A stretch of DNA of 64,000 nt from Blastobasis lacticolella (taxonomy: Eukaryota; Arthropoda; Insecta; Lepidoptera; Blastobasidae): assembly GCA_905147135.1 (NCBI GenBank), contig LR990044.1:14946122-15010121 (forward strand), given 5' to 3'. The notes below the pieces were generated by a model that was not told where the DNA came from, did no database searches, and saw only the letters and a program-made list of their open reading frames with translations. Position numbers and translations under genes: made by a program. Positions 57,590 to 64,000 of the stretch are shown here, piece after piece. The stretch's first letter is position 1. Each line of letters begins with the position of its first letter.

Positions 57590-60440
57590 TTTTTATTACT
57601 AACAGTATCTACATTAATATAGAACTAGTAACTCGTATCGCTTGTGCTAAGCTGAAAATGTTACATATATACGTACATAGAAACTACATTTTTGCTCCGC
57701 ATTTGTTGCAGTTTTTGTCCCTAGTATGTACCATCTACAGATCGGGCAGCAATAAAATTTATTTTTCTTTGATAACAGTTCAACAGAACTTACATGGTCT
57801 ACATACATCACTATAGAATCCATTATTATATCAGTATCCGAAATGCGTAGGATAAGTTTTATCTAGCATCGCTAGTTCGAAATGTACCGAACCACCGCCC
57901 GCATCGCAGGCACTCACGTTAATTCGTGCATCGGTTAGATTGAATATCAGTGGGTGTAGCTGATTTATGCCATAGATAGATTGCATACAAATTATTTTTG
58001 ACGGCCGCCATATTGGTTAGCTGGCACAACCTCGGCTGTCGAGTGCTGTTATTATAAGTATGAATAATTTTCACGGCGTCATCAATTAATATTGGCTATC
58101 AAATTTAATTCCATTAGCTGATGAACCTGCTGACGTGGTGGAGTTCGGTTCAATTTGCATGAATTACTGGATACTGGGGTTGTTGGATGTTGGACGTACT
58201 TCACTGGGATCTTTCGGACAGATGTTTTTAATCGTAAAGTTTTTCCTATATATCACGAGGAGGATATACGCTGATCAAAATAAGTACGATAAGATGAATG
58301 CCAAAAGGTCAGGAATGTCAATATCGTAACTTTTCTCTCTCGATAGGCTCTACGTATCCCCTAATGACGCCATGTAGCAATTAATCTTTTCTGAGTTATG
58401 TACCTACATTAGTAGAACACTAACCCAGCGCATAGCTTTTTAATTCTGAGCTCATACTTAGCAACAACACAGATGTCCTCGCCGACCAGATACCTACAAA
58501 AGCGGCTGGCAAAACGTGGCATTAAGATTTATTCGCTCCACTTAATTATTAAAGAGTTTCGTAATCGCGGGCGGCTCCCTCCGAAAATCCGCGGGCTTTA
58601 CCCGGGGCCAAGGCTGACCCCTTTTTTAAAGATCTGAAGGACGTGCCTTCAGAACACCGACGTTGCGCGTTATCTTTGTAGCGCGTGGATCGTTAAGGAA
58701 TATAGCGCACGCAATCGGCAATTCGGGTAGTGCGAGACAGTAGAAAATTTTTAGTAAATATTCGAGGACCACAGAAATTATTACTATAATGCGTAATGTG
58801 TATCTAAACTCGGAGATGAAATTCAAGATCAAAAGTGCAAATCAATTGCCAATATAAAAAATAAACCCAAGGGGTGGATCTATTTAAAATAGTGTTATTT
58901 TTTAAATATTCATACCATTTTATTTTATTTTAAATGTGGTAATTGTTATATTTATTTCAATTATTTTAAATAATACACCGCTTGGATTTATTTTTCATGG
59001 TATCAATTTGTTTACACTTTCGATCTTGAATTACATTTCTGATTATACATACCTTCATTTCATTGGTGGCCCTTTAGGAGGTCCACATAATAACAGAGAG
59101 AAACTCCCGCTCTCAATTTTTAAAACTCTAAAAACGGCTATAAGACGTCACGGGACCCGAAAATGACATACACTCAGGTTTTAAACAGAATTTAAAGGCT
59201 TTCTACACGGGCCGCTCTGTTAGGAACTAAGGAATTTATGAACCTATCCTGGGTGGAATATGACCTAAATGGAGCCAGGAATTTTATTTATGCCCGGTCT
59301 CTCTGCTGGGATGAAATTATAAGCTCGCTACGTACCTAAACGTACCTCGGTACGTTAAACCTTAAGGAACATTCTGTTGATGTAGGTAAATTATGATGAA
59401 TAAAAAGTTAGAGATTTTATTTTATAGCCAAACAATGTCATTGCCTATTTTTAGGTAGCTGTTAAATGTAAATTTACTTACTGCGGAAAACGAAACGAGA
59501 TAAAGATATATAAATTCAGGACTGAACCTATTATACATCCAACATGGGCGGATGTGTGCAGGGAGTGTTTGATGCGCTGTGAGACGATGAATGAGAAATT
59601 TAAAATTGTAGTTTGTGTTACCACTTATAAAGTTTTATTACCATAAGATGTTGTACCTAATATTAATTTTACAGTGCTGTAATACTGTAAAGTTTATGGA
59701 ATAAATAAATAATAAGCTCTCTAATTTATTGTGATCCGTATCCGTTGAGTAGTGTAGGAGATATTTACCTATACAGTGTCGTTAACTTTACTTACTAGTA
59801 TAAAACTATAAACATAAAAATTCAACATAATCGTGACAATGACAACTTTACATAACACAGCGTACCTAATACCAACAAAACCATAAAGAACATCGCACTA
59901 AAACACACCTGTGCATCAAAGTTCTCCCCTTTTATAAAAATCAATGCCTTATTAAAAAATCATACAACACTGCACCCGAGTAATGTACCGACGGAAGCGG
60001 CGACAAAGTAAGGAAGGGGGTAGTACGTTTTATTGCGGGGCAACAAAGTTGAAATTTAATTGGACCGCGCACGGGGCCAAGGAGACGCGGGAAAAGAGGT
60101 CTTGGGGTGCGATTCAGGAGAGCAGCGATACTTAGATATTTTTGTTATTTATTAATTAAATGTATTTGTAATTTTTTTAAAGATTTTATGAAAATTGCGA
60201 TACATGAATGTATTGGTTAATTGATGACTGATTAGAATGTTGTGCACGGTGCGTTTGCTTGCTGTAATGCTGTGTTTTCTGTTATAAGAAATAATTAAAA
60301 TAAAAAAATACAAGTAATTGCATTTGCCAGGAGCTCCATTCATGCAGTCACCGAAATACGTTGTTCGATAAAAGTCCATTTGGACTTACTGAAGGATGTT
60401 TCCATAATGTACACGCTTGGCACTGTCAAGATTATTAATT
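57590..60440. other. No recognisable feature
   Basis: Largest stretch without any identified repeat. AT-rich with a few GC-richer patches (58565-58625, 60000-60120). Confidence 0.45.
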
Positions 60441-60444
60441 GAAT

Positions 60445-60690
60445 ACCCTTTTATTTACAAGCTCAGGGAGTTCATCCTCACACCTTGGAGCCAAATTGGT
60501 CGCGAACTGTGCGGTTCCAACGGAACTTTCTCCCATGCACACTAAGGTTGTGGAATGAACTGCCTGGAGAGGTTTTCCCTGGAGAGTACAACATGGAGTT
60601 CTTCAAGAAAGGGGTTAAAAGTTTTTTACGGGGTCGGCAACGCGTGGGTGATGCCCCTGGTATTGCAAACGTCCATAGGCTGCATATGTA
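60445..60690 (+). mobile_element. LINE family D, RT C-terminus
   Basis: Encodes VHPHTLEPNWSRTVRFQRN, FLPCTLRLWNELPGEVFPGE, YNMEFFKKGVKSFLRGRQ in one open frame, continuing into the start of the 3' untranslated region (ATTGCAAACGTCCATAGGCT). It stops before the CATCAGG core, so the 3' end itself is lost. Family D is another CR1/Jockey-like LINE, related to A to C by the W-N-E-L-P ... Y-N-M-x-F-F-K layout. Confidence 0.8.
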
Positions 60691-60962
60691 AGTTCGGTGA
60701 TTGAGTTCGAGCGGATCTGGTGATGAAGACGGAAAGTGGCCATAGGAACTCCTTAATTATGCATGATAAATCCATCGAGTTTGGGCTCGTTTGATTAGTT
60801 TTGACAAGTACTCTGACTGATCACAGCGAAAGCGCGACAAAAGCTTATTATAAAAAGAAATCATTTAATAACTTGTTTTAACTTATAATAACGTATTTAA
60901 CATAACAATTTTATTTGCCCTGTTGTCCAAATCGAGAATAACCTATGTCTTGGGTATCAGTG

Positions 60963-61166
60963 ACGTTTCTCGCCCTCGGATGTGGAATGAGCTCCCAGCC
61001 ACAGTATTTCCTTTGGACTATGACATGGGATCTTTCAAGATGTATATTAGAGGCGGGCAACGCATTTGTAGCACCCCTGGTGTTGCTGATGTCCATAGGC
61101 AGCGGTGACCACTTTCCAATCAGATGCCCCGCTTGCCTGTTTGTCTGAAGTATAACATAAAAAAGA
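60963..61166 (+). mobile_element. LINE family C, RT end plus 3' end
   Basis: Reads SRPRMWNELPATVFPLDYDM, GSFKMYIRG and then the family-C 3' end with an A-rich tail. 5' truncated but otherwise well preserved. Confidence 0.8.
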
Positions 61167-61169
61167 GAT

Positions 61170-62260
61170 ATAATAATTACATGACGCCATTAGACAAGAT
61201 TATGGACAGGGTTGGTGCTATATTATACTCCGCGAGATACCACATGGCATTCCACAAGGTTCAATACTACATCATCCAACAGGCAACATATTCAGCTCTA
61301 GCCTAGCGAACTCTGTTTTCTTCCACGACACCCAAGTCACTCAGGACCAGACAGTATACCCGCTGCCCTCCCTCAATTGTCCCATACGCATGAGTGTTAA
61401 AAACAATGTTGTGCCTTTGACTGTGTGTTTATAGTATGCCCCCTTTTACAGACACAACTAATAAACCGATTCGGGTTTACTGTCTCAATGGGCCGACGGC
61501 TATTTACTATATACCTATGCTAAATGTCCTACTCTCTGTTAATGCTGCATTACAATAGCTGGACTATCCCGCCGATGCGCCTAAGGTACCTACTTGGCAT
61601 GTTTAGTTGGCTTTTCATGTAGACAACGATTTAGTCCAAGAATATTGATTTTTGTACATTTTTCTCATTTTCATGTATATTACATTTGGTGCTATGGTGG
61701 CGATTCCACGTATATATATACGCCGCATTCATCATGTGTATCATACCAGGACAAATCAAGATCAGATGAGGTGGGTGGGTCATATTCGGATAGGAATACA
61801 AGGTAGCGTTGGTGGCTTCACGCATAAAAATAAAACCATACCACCTAGATACAGATTACCTCGTATTTTATACCATAATGGCGGTGATTTCCGATAAGCA
61901 ATATTGATTATCCAGTAAAACTGGCTAATGATCATTGTGGGCCCATAATAGTTAGTTACATTGAAATACTTTGTGATAGTGGTAGTAAATGGATCTAAAA
62001 GTAATTTGATGTCGTAGAACAGTAGAGCCTACAAAAGTTCGGGAATTTCTAATGTAAATGGATTAGTGCCTTCGTTTGCTTCCTTTTTAATTGAGCCCAA
62101 ACTTTTGGTGTCGTGGAATCCTGAAGCAATAATAATTAGGAGAATAAATATCAAAAATAACGTGGATTGTAAATCTAAATACATGATTCGTGCTTAGTTC
62201 TATTAGTAAAATTAAGATCTTATCGCTCTTAAGCTATATGGTGATCAATCAGTCAATATT
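61170..62260. other. No clear feature
   Basis: 61750-61800 reads NQDQMRWVGHIRIG, faintly like the RxxWxGH block of LINE C-termini, with no other support. Confidence 0.35.
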
Positions 62261-62267
62261 TTTATTC

Positions 62268-62465
62268 TACTAAGGTGAGAAACAACCAGTCCGTACGCTC
62301 TTCCTGATGGTAAATAGTACCACCATGGACGTTTGCAATATCAGGGGTCACGAGTCGTCCTCGTAAAATACATTGCTGCAGTATTCTATAAGGTGGAGGT
62401 AGTTCTTAGTCGGGTGGTTCCAACTGGAACGATATGTCCCACTATGCCCTTCCTCCCTCAAAGTT
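62268..62465 (-). mobile_element. Composite SINE-like element with a family D-type tail
   Basis: Minus strand: the same head as at 2.1 and 24.7 kb (GGCATAGTGGGACATATCGT then CCACCCGACTAAG), but followed by a family-D-like end (ATTGCAAACGTCCATGG, TTTACCATCAGG) instead of the family-C tail. Degraded. Confidence 0.6.
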
Positions 62466-62604
62466 AGGTTATATCACATAACTAGATAGAACAGTCTATT
62501 AAAATAAATTTGGAGACTGCAATCTAATCGAATTTCTCGATATTGGACTGTCCATATATACCTACAGACACAGCTTTAGTTACCGTTAGTATTTGTCATG
62601 CATT

Positions 62605-62705
62605 CTTGATACCATTTATGTTGGTAAATAAGCATACAGTCCGCCGTCTGATGGTAGACAGTTATCGTAGCTTATGGAATAAATGTTTGCAATACTAGGA
62701 GTATT
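62605..62705 (-). mobile_element. LINE family D-type 3' end
   Basis: Minus strand: AGTATTGCAAACATTTATTC, CTGTCTACCATCAGACGGCG. Degraded tail. Confidence 0.55.
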
Positions 62706-62709
62706 CTTA

Positions 62710-63325
62710 GTGCATTTCCCCCATATAATATAGCAGCAACAGATACGCGGGCTTATATCTAAATGTATTTAGATATTTACGGATTTTTATCCATAGAAGT
62801 GTTTGATTGCGCCCTTTCATTCTCGATGAGAATTTTCGACAACAAAAAGTGCGCGTAACGGAAAACCTTCGTCTCAATTCCGGATTCGGGGCGAATTACA
62901 CCCGGAGGCGTTTGCCATCGGGATCCCGGTATTAAGCTACCAATTACAGATCTAATTACAAAATAAACAGCGCCCTTTATCGGCCCTGGGCCGACGTTAT
63001 TTGAGTCAACAATCGGCGAAATCCTGAAATTCTATTACGGACCGAATCGTAACCGGGAGAACGGGTCCGGGTAAGGCCACGGGTTTGGCGTGTTGACCGC
63101 AATGGCGGAATTCGAGGCTAGTTTTGTGACAATACAAAGTTGTGAAACCTTAAATAAGTGATGGATTAACAGGTATTTCAGATTTAGGCTTAAATCATAT
63201 ATTTGAGAGTGTAACTCTTGTCATTGGAGTAATCGCCGGAGATTTCGGCTACTTATCATTAAATTAAACTAAACTTAGACCCGCCCGAAAGACGTACCTA
63301 CTGTCAAAGCTCAAATCCTTAAGCC
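62710..63325. other. Unique stretch with GC-rich island
   Basis: 62790-63120 is GC-rich and unique in the window (CGGGGCGAATTACACCCGGA, GGCCCTGGGCCGACGTTATT, GGGAGAACGGGTCCGGGTAA). No open frame of interest; possible conserved non-coding DNA. Confidence 0.35.
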
Positions 63326-63332
63326 CCTCAGC

Positions 63333-63602
63333 TCAGCACCATTCCGCCATCGCACCACCCGCCGCGGGCTAGATACTCATCCCCACTACGTAGACCCTTT
63401 GTTAGTGTCCACGCGAAGGTTCGAAAGTACGTTTCTAGCTCGTACGATTGGGATGTGGAATGAGCTCCCAGCCAGTGTTTCCTTTTGACTATGACATGGG
63501 ATCGGTCAAGAGGTATTCTATATAGAAGTCTCTATGGTGGCGGGCAACACATTGGTAGGGCGGTGGGGACCACTTACCATGAGCAGTATAACATAAAAAA
63601 AC
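63333..63602 (+). mobile_element. LINE family C, RT end plus 3' end
   Basis: Contains the RHRTTRRG-like segment, HPHYVDPL, RTIGMWNELP-like sequence and DMGS, then a shortened family-C tail (part of the 3' end around the CATCAGG core is lost) and AACATAAAAAA. Small deletions break the frame. Confidence 0.75.
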
Positions 63603-63865
63603 CTTATCAGTTTCCATAGCATTAAGCGTGACCTTGTAATCAGTAGTTGTTATAGTTATTATGGGACGTACCGTAAATCATTCGAAACATAATAATCACG
63701 TATGGGGTGCGATAAAACTGTTAATGACAAGGTACGTATTTATTGTGCTGTGCTACCCTAGCATCATGGCTCTTTACCTAAATGTAAAGCGACACATTAT
63801 TGTAGGCAACCATTAATCATGCATAGGGGTTCTTCTATTTGGTATATGGAATTTTTTCTATACAT

Positions 63866-64000
63866 TTTTGGCCATGTGTTGTCCGACAAGCACTAACTCG
63901 TTCTCGTAAGGATCTCGTGCTAGGTGATATTAGATCACTAGGTACCTACTACTTAGGACCTATGTGGACCAGAAAACGGACAGCAGTGTTGTTTTCAGTC
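63866..64000 (+). mobile_element. Repeat F, 5' part, running off the window
   Basis: TTTTTGGCCATGTGTTGTCC, then a degraded CACTAACTCGTTCTCGTAAG and GAAAACGGACAGCAGTGTTG. Continues beyond the right edge. Confidence 0.5.

Noticed and set aside
1..64000. Virus, plasmid or bacterial origin of the window
   Set aside because: Splice-flanked animal gene exon, pol III SINEs, LINE tails and MITEs throughout; no operons or viral genes.

Overview
The window is nuclear DNA of an insect, almost certainly a moth or butterfly (Lepidoptera). The evidence is AT-rich non-coding sequence with abundant short GGTA/TACC microsatellite tracts, no bacterial gene architecture, consensus GT/AG splice sites around the one clear exon, and many retroposon families I know as typical of lepidopteran genomes.

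Only one host-gene exon is securely recognisable: 51648-51862 (+). It is an internal exon of an LPGAT1-like lysophospholipid acyltransferase with the H-X4-D acyltransferase motif, flanked by a good acceptor and donor. No neighbouring exon was found, so much of the window is probably intronic or intergenic sequence around this gene, with very long introns. Two overlapping minus-strand open frames near the left end (172-709) look somewhat protein-like but were not recognised.

The rest is a transposable-element graveyard. (1) 5'-truncated non-LTR retrotransposons of the CR1/Jockey-like group fall into four related families, called A, B, C and D here. They keep the C-terminal reverse-transcriptase segment (W/R-N-x-L-P ... 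Y-N/D-M/L-x-x-F-K) and a 3' end with the shared core TTACCATCAGGTG. The longest copies are at 42030-42801 (B, minus) and 54345-55145 (C, plus). (2) Other LINE C-terminal tails end in GAT, AGA or TATG microsatellites (10221-10673, 12127-12248, 16545-16790, 22464-22680, 32375-32520, 34430-34565, 52119-52675). (3) Short retroposons include two tRNA-headed SINEs (G and H) with pol III box sequences, a 5S-rRNA-derived SINE (two copies), a roughly 260-bp repeat F, a roughly 165-bp repeat E, and a roughly 345-bp composite element whose head is joined to two different LINE-type tails. (4) DNA elements include a 1.6-kb fold-back Tc1/mariner derivative (29649-31244), a 208-bp near-palindromic MITE with an AATT target duplication, a 251-bp MITE with a TA target duplication, and a GC-rich MITE-like repeat at 36144-36303.

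Several insertions are nested and can be ordered in time: B inside A at 42 kb, B inside a GAT-tailed LINE at 52 kb, and A inside an A relative at the left end. There are also tandem duplications (33.6-34.2 kb, 26.5-27.2 kb), a 42-bp minisatellite, a CCGGATA-rich palindromic patch and a G15 run. No tRNA or rRNA gene, CRISPR array, virus or intact transposase was found. Coordinates of repeat copies were placed by eye and may be off by several bases.
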